A DNA stretch of 37,989 bases from an uncultured Pelagibacteraceae bacterium (GTDB lineage Bacteria > Pseudomonadota > Alphaproteobacteria > Pelagibacterales > Pelagibacteraceae), in contig CACORI010000008.1 in NCBI GenBank assembly GCA_902629585.1, positions 1 to 37,989 on the forward strand. The letters run 5' to 3'. Position 1 is the first letter of the stretch, and each line of letters begins with the position of its first letter. The translations under genes and the position numbers were made by a program. Shown one piece after another: positions 22,335 to 31,992 of this stretch. Below the pieces are notes generated by a model. It was not told where the DNA came from, did not search any database, and saw only the letters and a list, made by a program, of their open reading frames with translations.

Positions 22335-23810
22335 TTATAATTTTTTCTTTAAGATCTCATTAATCAATTGAGGATTAGCTTTACCACCAGAGGCTTTCAT
22401 TGCTTGACCAACAAAAAAACCAAATAATTTTTCTTTACCTTGTTTGTATTCAATAGCTTTTTCTCTGTTATCATTAATTATTTTATCAATTAAAGCCTCT
22501 AAAGCCTTTGGATCGCTTTGTTGCTTTAATCCTTTTTCCTCAACAATTTTTTGTGGATCTTTATCTCCATCAATCATTAATTCAAAAACAGTTTTTGCTA
22601 TTTTTCCTGAAATGGTTCCATTTTTAATTAAATTTATCAATATGGCAAAATTCTTTGCACTCACCGGACTTTGAGAAATTTCTAAGTTTTTATTGTTTAA
22701 AATTGCAAATAATTCACCTGTAATCCAGTTAACTGCTAATTTCAAATCTTTGTTTTTACCCATTTTAGCTACAACCTCTTCAAAGTATTTTGCAGTATCA
22801 ATATCGGACACTAAAATATTTGCTTCATAAGGAGACAATTTAAACTCTTCAATATATCTTTTCTTTTTATCATCTGGGAGTTCTGGTATATCATTTTTAA
22901 GTTCTTCAATAAATTTGTCTGAAACTTCTAAAGGTAACAAATCAGGATCAGGAAAATATCTATAATCATGAGCATCTTCTTTTGATCTCATTGATCTTGT
23001 CTCATTTTTCTTCGTATCAAAAAGTCTTGTTTCTTGATCAATAGTTTTGCCTTCCTCTATTAAATCAACTTGTCTATTAGCCTCGTATTCTATTGCCATC
23101 TGCATAAATTTAATTGAATTAACATTTTTAATTTCACACCGTGTACCAAATTCTCTTGAGCCTTTTGGTCTTACAGAAACGTTTACATCAGCTCTTAAGG
23201 ATCCCTCTTGCATATTTCCATCACAAGTTCCTAAATACCTCATTATAGATCTTAATTTTTTAATATAAGCATTAACCTCATCCGGGGATCTTAGATCAGG
23301 TTTGCTCACTATTTCCATTAAAGCTACACCCGATCTGTTTAAATCAACAAAGGTATTTTGCGGGTCAAGATCATGTATACTTTTTCCAGCGTCTTGTTCT
23401 AGATGCAATCTTTCTATACCCACTTCTTTTTGACCATTAGGCATATCCAAAATAACTTTACCCTCTCCTACAATTGGATCTTTAAATTGTGATATTTGAT
23501 ATCCTTGAGGTAAATCAGCATAAAAATAATTTTTTCTATCAAATACTGAACGTTTATTAATTTTTGCGTTAAGGCCAATACCAGTTTTAATTGCTTGTTT
23601 AACACAAAATTCATTTATTACTGGTAACATTCCTGGAAATGCAGCATCAACTAAACTAACTTGCGTATTAGGCTCTGCTCCAAATTTGGTTGCTGAAGTA
23701 GAAAATAATTTTGACTCGGATAAAACTTGAGCATGAACTTCTAAACCAATTACAACCTCATACTGGTTATCTTTTCGATTGATTAAATATTCTGAATCTT
23801 TTTTACTCAT
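22335..23810 (-). CDS. gatB: Aspartyl/glutamyl-tRNA(Asn/Gln) amidotransferase subunit B
   Basis: tRNA-binding kinase subunit of GatCAB, which amidates mischarged Glu-tRNA(Gln) and/or Asp-tRNA(Asn). The protein has the cradle-domain blocks [42 protein letters not shown], and [12 protein letters not shown], then helical and YqeY-like tail domains ending in [17 protein letters not shown] take the ATG at 23810 (491 residues), whose ATGA overlaps the gatA stop. An in-frame TTG at 23822 would add only four residues inside gatA. It is the last gene of gatC-gatA-gatB. A four-base gap separates it from the methyltransferase gene. Confidence 0.96.
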   Translation of the reverse strand: MSKKDSEYLINRKDNQYEVVIGLEVHAQVLSESKLFSTSATKFGAEPNTQVSLVDAAFPGMLPVINEFCVKQAIKTGIGLNAKINKRSVFDRKNYFYADLPQGYQISQFKDPIVGEGKVILDMPNGQKEVGIERLHLEQDAGKSIHDLDPQNTFVDLNRSGVALMEIVSKPDLRSPDEVNAYIKKLRSIMRYLGTCDGNMQEGSLRADVNVSVRPKGSREFGTRCEIKNVNSIKFMQMAIEYEANRQVDLIEEGKTIDQETRLFDTKKNETRSMRSKEDAHDYRYFPDPDLLPLEVSDKFIEELKNDIPELPDDKKKRYIEEFKLSPYEANILVSDIDTAKYFEEVVAKMGKNKDLKLAVNWITGELFAILNNKNLEISQSPVSAKNFAILINLIKNGTISGKIAKTVFELMIDGDKDPQKIVEEKGLKQQSDPKALEALIDKIINDNREKAIEYKQGKEKLFGFFVGQAMKASGGKANPQLINEILKKKL

Positions 23811-25264
23811 TTTATCCACCAATCGGTAATTTTGTTTTTAAAATTTATCTTTTCTTCCATAGCATAAGCTATATTCAATATATTTTGTTCATCAAAAGCT
23901 TTACCAATTATTTGCAAACCTAAAGGATAGCCTTTTGAGTCATGTCCTGCAGGAATTGATATACCTGGTAGCCCAGCTAAATTAACTGGGACTGTAAAAA
24001 TATCGTTAAGATACATAGAAACTGGATCATTTGTTTTTTCACCTATTTTAAACGCTGCACTAGGTGTAGATGGTGTTAAAATTGCATCAACTTTTTTATA
24101 TGCTTCATCAAAATCATTTTTAATAAGTTTTCTTACTTTTTGAGCCTTTAAATAATATGCATCATAATAACCAGATGATAAGACATATGTTCCAATCATA
24201 ATTCTTCTTTGAACTTCAGCACCAAAACCTTCAGATCTAGTTTTTTCATACATATCAATTAAGTTTTCACCTTTAGCTCTAAATCCATACTTAACACCAT
24301 CATATCTTGCTAAGTTTGAAGAGGCTTCAGCGGGAGCAACAATATAATAAGTTGGTAAAGCATAACTGGTATTTGGAAGAGAAATATCGATAGTTTCTGC
24401 TCCACAATCTTTAACATACTGAATTCCTTTTTGCCAAAGATCCTCAATTTCTTTTGGCATCCCATCCACTCTATATTCTTTTGGTATCCCAATTTTTTTT
24501 CCCTTTATATCATTGGTAAGTTCTTTGCTATATTGATTTCTCTCAAAATCTACCGAGGTAGAATCTTTAGAATCATAAGAGCTAATTACTTCTTGTAGTA
24601 GAGCACAATCTTTAACATTTTGTGCCATTGGTCCAGCTTGATCTAAAGATGACGCAAAAGCGACAATTCCATAGCGTGAGCAACTTCCATATGTAGGTTT
24701 TAAACCTACTGTTCCTGTAAATGAAGCTGGTTGTCTTATTGAGCCACCAGTATCTGTGCCAATTGTAATTGGAGTTAATTGTCCAGCAACGGCTGAAGCT
24801 GATCCACCAGATGAACCTCCTGGAACTAAATCTTTATCAATAGGATTTTGTACATTACCAAAAAAACTAGTCTCATTTGATGAACCCATCGCAAATTCAT
24901 CACAATTTAATTTCCCTAAAAGTATTCCACCTTCTTTCCAAATATTATCAGTAACTGTCGACTCATAGGTTGGTACAAAATTATTTAAAATTTTACTACC
25001 AGCAGTTGTTTTAACATCCTTTGTGCAAAATAAATCTTTAACTGCCATCGGAATACCCGGTAATTTTAAATTTAAATTAGGTTTTTGATCAAACTTTTTT
25101 GCTTTATCTAAAGCTGATGTGAAGTCCTCAGTAATATAAGCATTTAAATCTTTAGACTTTTCAGATCTTTCTATGAATGCCTTAGTTATATCTGTTGAGG
25201 ATAATTTTTTACTTTTAATATTTTCAACTAATTCTGTTAAAGATTGTTTTGTTATATCTGACAT
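23807..25264 (-). CDS. gatA: Aspartyl/glutamyl-tRNA(Asn/Gln) amidotransferase subunit A
   Basis: Amidase subunit of GatCAB that releases ammonia from glutamine for the tRNA-dependent reaction. The 485-residue protein shows the amidase-signature catalytic lysine in [13 protein letters not shown], the serine-rich loop [13 protein letters not shown], and [16 protein letters not shown] with the catalytic serine of the Ser-cisSer-Lys triad. The C-terminal [10 protein letters not shown] and [13 protein letters not shown] blocks are typical. Start and stop each overlap the neighbouring gat gene (one and four bases). Length and motifs are standard. Confidence 0.97.
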   Translation of the reverse strand: MSDITKQSLTELVENIKSKKLSSTDITKAFIERSEKSKDLNAYITEDFTSALDKAKKFDQKPNLNLKLPGIPMAVKDLFCTKDVKTTAGSKILNNFVPTYESTVTDNIWKEGGILLGKLNCDEFAMGSSNETSFFGNVQNPIDKDLVPGGSSGGSASAVAGQLTPITIGTDTGGSIRQPASFTGTVGLKPTYGSCSRYGIVAFASSLDQAGPMAQNVKDCALLQEVISSYDSKDSTSVDFERNQYSKELTNDIKGKKIGIPKEYRVDGMPKEIEDLWQKGIQYVKDCGAETIDISLPNTSYALPTYYIVAPAEASSNLARYDGVKYGFRAKGENLIDMYEKTRSEGFGAEVQRRIMIGTYVLSSGYYDAYYLKAQKVRKLIKNDFDEAYKKVDAILTPSTPSAAFKIGEKTNDPVSMYLNDIFTVPVNLAGLPGISIPAGHDSKGYPLGLQIIGKAFDEQNILNIAYAMEEKINFKNKITDWWIK

Positions 25265-25551
25265 TATTCTATCACCTTTGGTACAACAAAATAATCTTCA
25301 TTTTCTTGTGGAGAATTTTTAACTATTTGTTCTCTGATATTCTTACTTTTTACTTCATCAGATCTTAATTTTAATGTTGTTTCAGCAACAGAGGTTAATG
25401 GCTCAATATTATCTGTTTTTAATTCATTAAGTTTTTCTATAAAATCGAAAATTGAATTTAAATCACCAGCTAATTTTTCAGCTTTTTTTTCATCAACTGA
25501 AATCCTTGATAATTTAGATATATGTTTTATTGTTTTAAGATCTATACTCAT
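25264..25551 (-). CDS. gatC: Aspartyl/glutamyl-tRNA(Asn/Gln) amidotransferase subunit C
   Basis: Small subunit of GatCAB that wraps around and stabilises GatA. The 95-residue protein has the family pattern [18 protein letters not shown], then [20 protein letters not shown], then LRSDEVK, and ends in FVVPKVIE. It is the first gene of the gatCAB set, one base overlapping gatA. The ATG at 25551 diverges from ruvX across 50 bases. An inverted repeat TCATAT/ATATGA spans the gatC start codon (25548-25568). Confidence 0.95.
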   Translation of the reverse strand: MSIDLKTIKHISKLSRISVDEKKAEKLAGDLNSIFDFIEKLNELKTDNIEPLTSVAETTLKLRSDEVKSKNIREQIVKNSPQENEDYFVVPKVIE

Positions 25552-25568
25552 ATGCTATTTAGATATGA
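25548..25568. promoter_or_regulatory. Inverted repeat spanning the gatC start codon
   Basis: TCATAT (25548-25553) and ATATGA (25563-25568) form a perfect six-base inverted repeat with a nine-base spacer. The left arm contains the gatC ATG, so it could act as a hairpin on gatC mRNA or as a site in the divergent gatC/ruvX control region. AT-rich chance is a real alternative. I see no confident -35/-10 pair in the remaining spacer up to ruvX. Confidence 0.25.
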
Positions 25569-25601
25569 CGCAAACTATCACTTAAGTTTAAAATATACAA
25601 T

Positions 25602-26057
25602 ATGATCACTTTGGAGGAATTTAAAAAAAAACACTCAGATAAGTGTAGATTGATAGGTTTAGACCTTGGTTCTAAAAGAATCGGTGTATCTATTTGTGAT
25701 GAAAAACAATTAATAGCTACTCCACTAAAAACAATAAATCGAAATAGTTTAAATGAATTAATTTCTGAACTTAAGATAATTATCGATGAAAATGATATTA
25801 AGGGAATCGTAATTGGAAATCCTCTAAATATGGATGGCACATCAGGTAGGTCTACTCAATCTGTGAAAGATACCACTCAAAATATCGAGAAAAACATTAA
25901 TATTCCAATTTGCCTATGGGATGAGAGATTATCAACTATTGGAGCCTTTAATCAATCAAGTAAATTAGATATCAATGTAAGTAAAAGAGAAAAGAAAATT
26001 GATGAAAATGCTGCTGCCTTTATATTACAAGGTGCAATAGATTTTTTGAATAATTAA
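25602..26057 (+). CDS. ruvX: RuvX/YqgF-family Holliday junction resolvase-like / 16S rRNA maturation nuclease
   Basis: Small RNase H-fold nuclease linked in characterised bacteria to pre-16S rRNA 5' processing and proposed as a Holliday junction resolvase. The 151 residues include LIGLDLGSKRIGVSICD (first acidic residue), GIVIGNPLNMDGTSGRS, LWDERLSTIGA (second acid) and the closing DENAAAFILQGAIDFL (third acid). The length matches the family. The ATG at 25602 is followed by an internal GGAGG (25613-25617), which lies downstream of the start and encodes Leu-Glu-Glu, so it is not its ribosome-binding site. It lies 42 bases upstream of the pyrB ATG, and may be co-transcribed with it. Confidence 0.93.
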   Translation: MITLEEFKKKHSDKCRLIGLDLGSKRIGVSICDEKQLIATPLKTINRNSLNELISELKIIIDENDIKGIVIGNPLNMDGTSGRSTQSVKDTTQNIEKNINIPICLWDERLSTIGAFNQSSKLDINVSKREKKIDENAAAFILQGAIDFLNN

Positions 26058-26060
26058 TAC

Positions 26061-26089
26061 TTGCTATTGTAGAGGTTAATAGCTATAGA
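26061..26089 (+). promoter_or_regulatory. Candidate pyrB promoter with inverted repeat
   Basis: TTGCTA (26061-26066) and TATAGA (26084-26089) are separated by 17 bases, each matching four of six positions of the sigma-70 consensus. GCTATT (26063-26068) and AATAGC (26078-26083) form an inverted repeat with a nine-base spacer inside this element. Transcription would then begin just before the pyrB ATG at 26100, giving a very short or leaderless mRNA. Matches this weak occur often in AT-rich DNA. Confidence 0.3.
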
Positions 26090-26099
26090 GTTGGTTTTA

Positions 26100-27041
26100 A
26101 TGGCAGTTAAAATAAATAAAGCTATTAAAATTTCCCAAAAACACTTATTAGGTATTCAAGATTTATCAATTAATGATGTTAATTTAATACTTGATGAAGC
26201 CCACACTTTTATAAAAGTTAATCAAAGCAAAAATAAAAAGATTGATGTTTTAAGAGGTAAAACACAAATAAATTTATTCTTTGAACCTTCTACTAGAACT
26301 CAAAGTTCATTTGAATTAGCTGGAAAAAGACTTGGAGCAGATGTTATGTCTATGAATATTAGTAACTCTGCAATTAAAAAAGGTGAGACATTAATTGATA
26401 CAGCGATGACTTTAAATGCAATGCATCCTGATATTATTGTTGTTAGACATCAGGACTCAGGAGCTTGTAACTTACTTTCACAAAAAGTAAATTGTGCTGT
26501 ATTAAACGCTGGTGATGGAAGAAGAGAACACCCTACTCAAGCTTTATTAGATGCTTTAACAATTAAAAATCGTAAAGAAAAAATTGAGGGACTAAAAATT
26601 GCAATTTGTGGTGACATACTACATTCACGTGTAGCAAGATCTAATATCTACCTACTTAATATGTTAGGTGCTGAACTAAATATAATTGCTCCAACAAATT
26701 TAATGCCAAAAGAAATTGATAAATTTGGAGTTAATATTTTTACTGATATGAAAAAAGGTTTAAAAGATTGCGATATCGTCATGATGTTAAGATTACAAAA
26801 TGAGAGAATGACAAGTTCTTATCTTTCTTCAAATAGAGAATATTATGAATATTACGGTCTTACTCCTGATAAATTAGAACATGCAAAACCAGATGCATTA
26901 ATAATGCACCCTGGGCCAATGAATAGAGGTATCGAAATTGATACAATGTTAGCTGATGATATTAACAAAAGTGTAATTAAAGAACAGGTTGAACTTGGTG
27001 TAGCAGTGCGTATGGCTTGTTTAAAAATATTTTGTACATAG
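26100..27041 (+). CDS. pyrB: Aspartate carbamoyltransferase catalytic subunit
   Basis: Forms carbamoyl aspartate in pyrimidine synthesis. The carbamoyl-phosphate loop [15 protein letters not shown] is intact, as are [39 protein letters not shown], and the terminal [12 protein letters not shown] block. I use the ATG at 26100 (313 residues); an in-frame TTG at 26091 would add three residues and lies within or before the likely transcript start. The pyrC-like gene starts directly after its stop with no spacer. This arrangement is typical of the ATCase type that forms a dodecamer with an inactive dihydroorotase homologue. No regulatory pyrI is present. Confidence 0.96.
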   Translation: MAVKINKAIKISQKHLLGIQDLSINDVNLILDEAHTFIKVNQSKNKKIDVLRGKTQINLFFEPSTRTQSSFELAGKRLGADVMSMNISNSAIKKGETLIDTAMTLNAMHPDIIVVRHQDSGACNLLSQKVNCAVLNAGDGRREHPTQALLDALTIKNRKEKIEGLKIAICGDILHSRVARSNIYLLNMLGAELNIIAPTNLMPKEIDKFGVNIFTDMKKGLKDCDIVMMLRLQNERMTSSYLSSNREYYEYYGLTPDKLEHAKPDALIMHPGPMNRGIEIDTMLADDINKSVIKEQVELGVAVRMACLKIFCT

Positions 27042-28328
27042 ATGAAAAAACAATACTTTATAAATGCAAATATAATAGATCCTCACAATTCTATTAATGA
27101 AAATGGTGGATTGATTATTGGAGAGGATGGTAAAATTGAAGGTATTGGAAAAAAAGTTAATACTAATAATCTCCCAACAAGAGAAAAGCCAATTGATTTA
27201 AAAGGTAAATATATATTTCCAGGACTTGTTGATATGCGAGTTTTTGTTGGTGAACCTGGTTATGAATATAAAGAAAATTTTAGAACTTTAAGTAATGCAG
27301 CATTGGCTGGTGGCGTAACATCGGTTGTCACAATGCCAAATACTGATCCAATTATAGATAATGTATCGATTGTTGATTTTTTAAAAAGAAGAGGAAGAGA
27401 TAAATCTAAAATAAACATTTTCCCTTGCGCTTCACTGACTAAAAATATTGAAGGCACTAACATGATAGAATTTGGTCTATTACAAAAAAAAGGGATAGTC
27501 GCTTTTACAGATGGAATTAAAACAATTCAAAATCCAAGATTAATGTCGAGAATAATGAATTCTGCAAAAGATCTTGGGTGTTTAATAATGCAACATGCTG
27601 AAGATTACGAGCTTGCAAAAAATGGTATGATCAATTCAGGTATTATTGCCTCAAAATTAGGTCTGTCTGGCATACCAGAAATTGCTGAGAGAATTTTGAT
27701 AGAGAGAGATTTAACTTTATTGGAAAAAGTCAAATGTAGATATCATATATCACAATTATCTTCTCAAAAATCCATAGAAGTAATTAAACAAAGAAAAGAA
27801 ATTGTAAAATTTACTTCGGGCGTTTCTATTAACAATCTCTCATTGAATGAAAATGATATAGGAGACTTTAGAACTTTTTTGAAATTATCACCTCCTCTGA
27901 GAAGAGAAGAAGACAGAGTAGCTTTAGTTCAAGGAGTAAAAGATGGATTAATTGATGTTATTGTCTCTGATCACAAACCTGAAGATGAGGAGTCTAAAAG
28001 GCTTACTTTTTCTCAGGCAGCAACTGGGGCTTCTGGTATAGAAACATTATTATCTTTGAGTTTAGAGCTTTATCATAATGGTTCTCTTAAATTAGAAACC
28101 ATCATAAGAGCTCTTACATCAAACCCCGCAAAAATACTTAAAATAGATAAAGGAAATCTCTCAGTTGGGAGTGATGCAGATTTATGTATTGTTGATATAG
28201 ATAAACCATGGATTGTAAAAAAAGAAAATTTAATTTCAAAATCAAAAAATACCTCAATTGAAGATAAAAAACTGCAAGGCAAAGTTGTAAATACATTTGT
28301 AAAAGGTAAAGAATTATTTAAGCTATAA
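27042..28328 (+). CDS. Dihydroorotase homologue lacking the HxH zinc motif (PyrC-prime/PyrX type)
   Basis: A 428-residue amidohydrolase-fold protein directly joined to pyrB. Overall pattern is type I dihydroorotase (GLVDMRVFVGEPGYEYKEN, AGGVTSVVTMPNTDP, GVSINNLSLNENDIG, SPPLRREEDR). However, the usual HxH zinc ligands after the GLVD strand are replaced by Arg66 and Phe68. The later DHAPH-type motif reads SDHKPED. A related inactive protein in Pseudomonas is needed to assemble active aspartate carbamoyltransferase. By eye it resembles the pyrB-linked homologues of other alphaproteobacteria. It is therefore likely a structural partner of PyrB, with a true dihydroorotase elsewhere. Residual activity with another metal scheme cannot be excluded. 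Automated pipelines would call it pyrC. Confidence 0.9.
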   Translation: MKKQYFINANIIDPHNSINENGGLIIGEDGKIEGIGKKVNTNNLPTREKPIDLKGKYIFPGLVDMRVFVGEPGYEYKENFRTLSNAALAGGVTSVVTMPNTDPIIDNVSIVDFLKRRGRDKSKINIFPCASLTKNIEGTNMIEFGLLQKKGIVAFTDGIKTIQNPRLMSRIMNSAKDLGCLIMQHAEDYELAKNGMINSGIIASKLGLSGIPEIAERILIERDLTLLEKVKCRYHISQLSSQKSIEVIKQRKEIVKFTSGVSINNLSLNENDIGDFRTFLKLSPPLRREEDRVALVQGVKDGLIDVIVSDHKPEDEESKRLTFSQAATGASGIETLLSLSLELYHNGSLKLETIIRALTSNPAKILKIDKGNLSVGSDADLCIVDIDKPWIVKKENLISKSKNTSIEDKKLQGKVVNTFVKGKELFKL

Positions 28329-28329
28329 T

Positions 28330-28908
28330 ATGGATATTTTTTTGATAGGTACAATTTCCTACCTCGTAGGTTCCATACCATTTGGTTTTATATTAACAAA
28401 GATTTTTTTAAAAAAAGATATTAGAGAAATCGGATCAGGAAATATTGGAGCGACCAATGCTTTAAGAACTGGAAATAAAAGTATTGGTTATTCGACTTTA
28501 GTTTTAGATCTATTAAAAGCTGTTGTACCTGTAATTTATGTGAAAATTTTTTACCAAGATTTTTTATATATTACTTCTTTATGTGTTTTTTTAGGTCATG
28601 TATTTCCAATCTGGCTAAAGTTTAAAGGTGGAAAAGGTGTTGCTACATATGTGGGAATTTTATTTGCTTTGAATATTTATTTTGGAATCATCTTTACAAT
28701 TACTTGGTTTATAACTTTTTTTATTTCTAAATATTCTTCATTGTCATCTCTAGTAGGTGCAGTTTCTATACCAATTTATTTAATAATTTTAGCTCAATTT
28801 GATCAAATAGTTTTTTTTACAATTATGTTTGTTTTGATATTTTTTACCCATAGACAAAATATTAAAAGATTGAAAAACAAAGAAGAAACTAAGACAAAAA
28901 TTTATTAA
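28330..28908 (+). CDS. plsY: Acyl-phosphate:glycerol-3-phosphate acyltransferase
   Basis: Integral membrane enzyme that acylates glycerol 3-phosphate from acyl phosphate, the first step of phospholipid synthesis. The 192-residue protein has about five hydrophobic segments and the three diagnostic loops: SIPFGFILTK, GSGNIGATNALRTGNK, and FKGGKGVATYVG, plus the closing HRQNIKRL. Start is one base after the upstream pyrC-like stop, so it belongs to the pyrB unit. In many alphaproteobacteria dprA follows plsY; here topA follows after 36 bases. Confidence 0.95.
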   Translation: MDIFLIGTISYLVGSIPFGFILTKIFLKKDIREIGSGNIGATNALRTGNKSIGYSTLVLDLLKAVVPVIYVKIFYQDFLYITSLCVFLGHVFPIWLKFKGGKGVATYVGILFALNIYFGIIFTITWFITFFISKYSSLSSLVGAVSIPIYLIILAQFDQIVFFTIMFVLIFFTHRQNIKRLKNKEETKTKIY

Positions 28909-28910
28909 AT

Positions 28911-28925
28911 TGACTATCTAAGTCA
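28911..28925. repeat. Small inverted repeat upstream of topA
   Basis: TGACT (28911-28915) and AGTCA (28921-28925) are perfect five-base arms around ATCTA, 19 bases before the topA ATG. It could be an operator or a small mRNA hairpin; the arms are less AT-biased than the surroundings. It is not a terminator, since no T tract follows. Confidence 0.25.
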
Positions 28926-28944
28926 TTTGAGTAGTTTGTAGCAT

Positions 28945-31530
28945 ATGAATTTGGTCATTGTAGAAAGTCCAGCTAAAGCTAAAACAATTAATAAATATTT
29001 GGGTGATGATTATAAGGTTTTAGCAAGTTATGGTCATATTAGAGACTTGCCTTCCAGAAATGGTTCTGTTGATCCAGATCAAGATTTTAAAATGGAATGG
29101 GAAGTTGACAGTTTTTCAAAAAAATATCTCAAAGAAATCACCGATGCTGCAAAAGACTCCTCTAAGATTATATTGGCTACTGACCCAGATCGTGAGGGTG
29201 AGGCAATCGCCTGGCACGTAAAAGAATATTTGAATGAAAAAAAACTTTTAAAAGATAAAGAGATTGAACGTGTTGTCTTCAATGAAATAACCAAAAAGGC
29301 AGTAATGCATGGTATAGAAAATCCAAGACAAATTGAACCACTTCTAGTTGATGCTTATATGGCTAGAAGAGCATTAGATTATTTAGTTGGATTTAATATT
29401 TCACCAATACTTTGGACTAAATTACCTGGTTCAAAATCTGCTGGCAGAGTTCAATCTGTTGCATTAAAATTAATTACTGAAAGAGAACACGAAATTGAGT
29501 CATTTAAACCTGAAGAATTTTGGACATTAAGTGTAAAATTTGCTGATCAAAAAAATCAAAATATAACAGCTAGTATCAGTCAACTAGATAACACAAAAAT
29601 TGAAAAATTTTCGTTTAGAAGCAAGGATGAAATTGATAAAGCTATTTCAACTATCAACAAAAAAAAATTTAGTATTACTGATATTTCTAGTAAAATAGTT
29701 AATCGTAATCCTTCAGGACCATTTACTACATCTACTCTTCAACAAACAGCGTCAAGTAGATTAGGGTTTGGTGCATCTAGAACAATGCAAATTGCACAAA
29801 AACTTTATCAAGGTATAGAAATTGAAGGAGAGACAATTGGTTTGATTACTTATATGAGAACTGACGGAACTAATTTATCCAAAGATGCAATAACAGCGTT
29901 CAGAAATTATATTAAAAAAGAAATTGGTAATGAGTATTTACCTAGTGAGGCTTTAAATTATTCAGGAAAAAAAGCTAAAAATGCACAAGAAGCTCACGAG
30001 GCGATCAGACCTACAGATATTATTAGAACGCCCCAAAGTGTTAAAAAATATTTAAGTACAGATCAAAATAAACTTTATGATTTGATTTGGAGTAGAGCTT
30101 TATCTTCTCAAATGGAGTCAGCTAAGTTTGATAGAAATACCATAACTATAACATCAGATAATAATGACACCATTTGTAAAGCTAGCGGTTCAGTCCTTAA
30201 ATTTGACGGGTTTTTGAAAATTTATAATAATCAAGCAAAAGATGATGATGAAAATATTTTACCATCTGTATCTAAAGGACCTATTAATATTGAGGCATTG
30301 TTAGATGAACAACATTATACACAACCACCACCAAGATTTTCTGAGGCTAGTTTAGTTAAAAAACTAGAGGAACTTGGTATTGGAAGACCATCTACTTATG
30401 CAAGCATTATTTCTACAATAGCTAATAGAGGATATGCAGAAATACTCAACAAGCGTTTTTTTCCTACAGATAGAGGCAAATTAATTTCAGCTTTTTTAGA
30501 AAAATTATTTGCAAAATATGTTGATTATAATTTTACAGCTGGATTGGAAGATCAGCTAGATGAAATAACTACTGGGAAAGAAAGTTGGATAAAAGTTTTA
30601 GAACTTTTCTGGAAAGATTTTAATAACAACGTTTCGGAAGTTAAAGAAAAAAGAACTAGAGAAGTTTTAGATTTACTCAATGAAAGTTTGGGAAGTTTAG
30701 TTTTTGATAAAGATAAAGACGGAAATATTGTAAGAAAATGTCAATTATGTAATAATGGAACTCTAAGTTTAAAAAATAGTTTTAGAGGTGGTGCTTTCAT
30801 AGGTTGTTCAAATTATCCAGAATGTAAATTTACAAGACCATTATCTAAATCAAAAGCTGCTGCACAAGCACAATTAGCAGAACCGAAGTTTATTGGGAAA
30901 CATGAAAATGGTAATGATATATATTTAAAAAATGGAAGATTTGGTCCATATCTTCAATATGAAAAAATTCCAGCCGAAATAGAGACTGAAAAAGTTACAA
31001 AGAAAAAGAAAAAAAGTAAAAAAACTAAATCAGAGGTTAATGAACTTATAAAAAATGTCTCAATACCTAAAGGTTTAGAATTAGATAGTATTGATTTGGA
31101 AAAAGCTAAATTTTTATGTTCATTACCTAAGTCTTTAGGAATAAATCCTAATAATCAAAAAGAGATTACATTAAATACAGGACGATTTGGTCCTTATTTA
31201 AAATGTGAAAATAAATCTGCTAGAATTGAAAATATCGAAGAAATTTTTTCTATAGGTCTAAATAGAGCAATCACACTAATTGCTGAAGCTAAACCTGGAA
31301 GAATATCCTCTTCAATGATAAAAGATTTAGGAGAGCACCCTGAGGATAAAAAACCAGTTCGAATTATGAAAGGGCAATACGGACCTTATATAAAATATAA
31401 ATCTCTTAATGCAACTATACCCGAGGAAAAAGATCCTACAGATATTACGATGGAAGAAGCATTAATATTGATTGAGAAAAGAAAAGAATACGATAAAACT
31501 AAGAAATTAAAAAAAAGGAAATCTAAATGA
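28945..31530 (+). CDS. topA: DNA topoisomerase I
   Basis: Type IA topoisomerase relaxing negative supercoils. The 861-residue protein has the Toprim domain at the start (VIVESPAKAKTINKYLG, ATDPDREGEAIAWH), the active-site Tyr303 in GLITYMRTDGTN, and the conserved GIGRPSTYASII loop. The C-terminal region has one four-cysteine zinc ribbon (Cys599-x2-Cys602 and a later pair near 620 and 626), then three topoisomerase C-terminal repeats, each with a GRFGPY or GQYGPY turn. A Lys-rich segment (about 686-696) separates the first two repeats. Length is normal for alphaproteobacteria. Its ATGA overlaps the following RidA-family gene. Confidence 0.97.
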   Translation: MNLVIVESPAKAKTINKYLGDDYKVLASYGHIRDLPSRNGSVDPDQDFKMEWEVDSFSKKYLKEITDAAKDSSKIILATDPDREGEAIAWHVKEYLNEKKLLKDKEIERVVFNEITKKAVMHGIENPRQIEPLLVDAYMARRALDYLVGFNISPILWTKLPGSKSAGRVQSVALKLITEREHEIESFKPEEFWTLSVKFADQKNQNITASISQLDNTKIEKFSFRSKDEIDKAISTINKKKFSITDISSKIVNRNPSGPFTTSTLQQTASSRLGFGASRTMQIAQKLYQGIEIEGETIGLITYMRTDGTNLSKDAITAFRNYIKKEIGNEYLPSEALNYSGKKAKNAQEAHEAIRPTDIIRTPQSVKKYLSTDQNKLYDLIWSRALSSQMESAKFDRNTITITSDNNDTICKASGSVLKFDGFLKIYNNQAKDDDENILPSVSKGPINIEALLDEQHYTQPPPRFSEASLVKKLEELGIGRPSTYASIISTIANRGYAEILNKRFFPTDRGKLISAFLEKLFAKYVDYNFTAGLEDQLDEITTGKESWIKVLELFWKDFNNNVSEVKEKRTREVLDLLNESLGSLVFDKDKDGNIVRKCQLCNNGTLSLKNSFRGGAFIGCSNYPECKFTRPLSKSKAAAQAQLAEPKFIGKHENGNDIYLKNGRFGPYLQYEKIPAEIETEKVTKKKKKSKKTKSEVNELIKNVSIPKGLELDSIDLEKAKFLCSLPKSLGINPNNQKEITLNTGRFGPYLKCENKSARIENIEEIFSIGLNRAITLIAEAKPGRISSSMIKDLGEHPEDKKPVRIMKGQYGPYIKYKSLNATIPEEKDPTDITMEEALILIEKRKEYDKTKKLKKRKSK

Positions 31531-31988
31531 GTTATGAAGAAAAAATTGATGAACTTAACATAATATTGCCTGAAGCTAAATCTCCAGTAGGAAATTATGT
31601 GGCAACAAAGATATCGGGGAAAATGTTATTTATATCGGGACAGATATCAATTGATGAAAATGGTCAATTAATAAAAGGTAAAATTGGAAAAGATTTAGAT
31701 ACAGAAGCGGGATACAATGCGGCTAAAAGATGTGCATTAAGTATTATTGCACAAGTAAAAAAAGCATGTGGAAATGATTTATCAAAAATTAAATCATGCG
31801 TAAAATTAACTGGGTTTGTTAATTCTAGTGAAGACTTCATTGATCAACCGAAAGTAATTAATGGTGCATCTGATTTAATAGCTTCAATTTTTGGAAATGA
31901 AGGAATGCATGCTAGAGCAGCTGTAAGTACAAATAGTTTGCCACTTGGGGTTTCAGTTGAAGTTGATGCAATATTTGAGCTGAAATAA
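31527..31988 (+). CDS. RidA/YjgF-family protein
   Basis: A 153-residue protein of the RidA family, whose best-known members hydrolyse reactive enamine/imine intermediates from PLP enzymes. Visible hallmarks are NYVATKISGKMLFISGQIS, the A-rich helix GYNAAKRCALSIIAQ, and the C-terminal HARAAVSTNSLPLGVSVEVDAIF with the arginine that binds the substrate carboxylate. The longer N-terminal part and GASDLIASIFG place it in the subgroup of larger YjgF proteins rather than archetypal RidA, so its substrate is uncertain. It overlaps topA by four bases. The stop lies four bases from the convergent ugd stop. Confidence 0.88.
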   Translation: MSYEEKIDELNIILPEAKSPVGNYVATKISGKMLFISGQISIDENGQLIKGKIGKDLDTEAGYNAAKRCALSIIAQVKKACGNDLSKIKSCVKLTGFVNSSEDFIDQPKVINGASDLIASIFGNEGMHARAAVSTNSLPLGVSVEVDAIFELK

Positions 31989-31992
31989 TTTA

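Noticed and set aside
25613-25617. GGAGG as a ribosome-binding site for a later ruvX start
   Set aside because: It lies inside the ruvX frame; the next plausible start is about 30 bases on, too far, and would fall at the first catalytic strand.
28073-28381. 102-codon minus-strand frame across the pyrC-like/plsY junction
   Set aside because: Antisense to two secure genes; low-complexity Leu/Phe/Ser content typical of shadows in AT-rich DNA.
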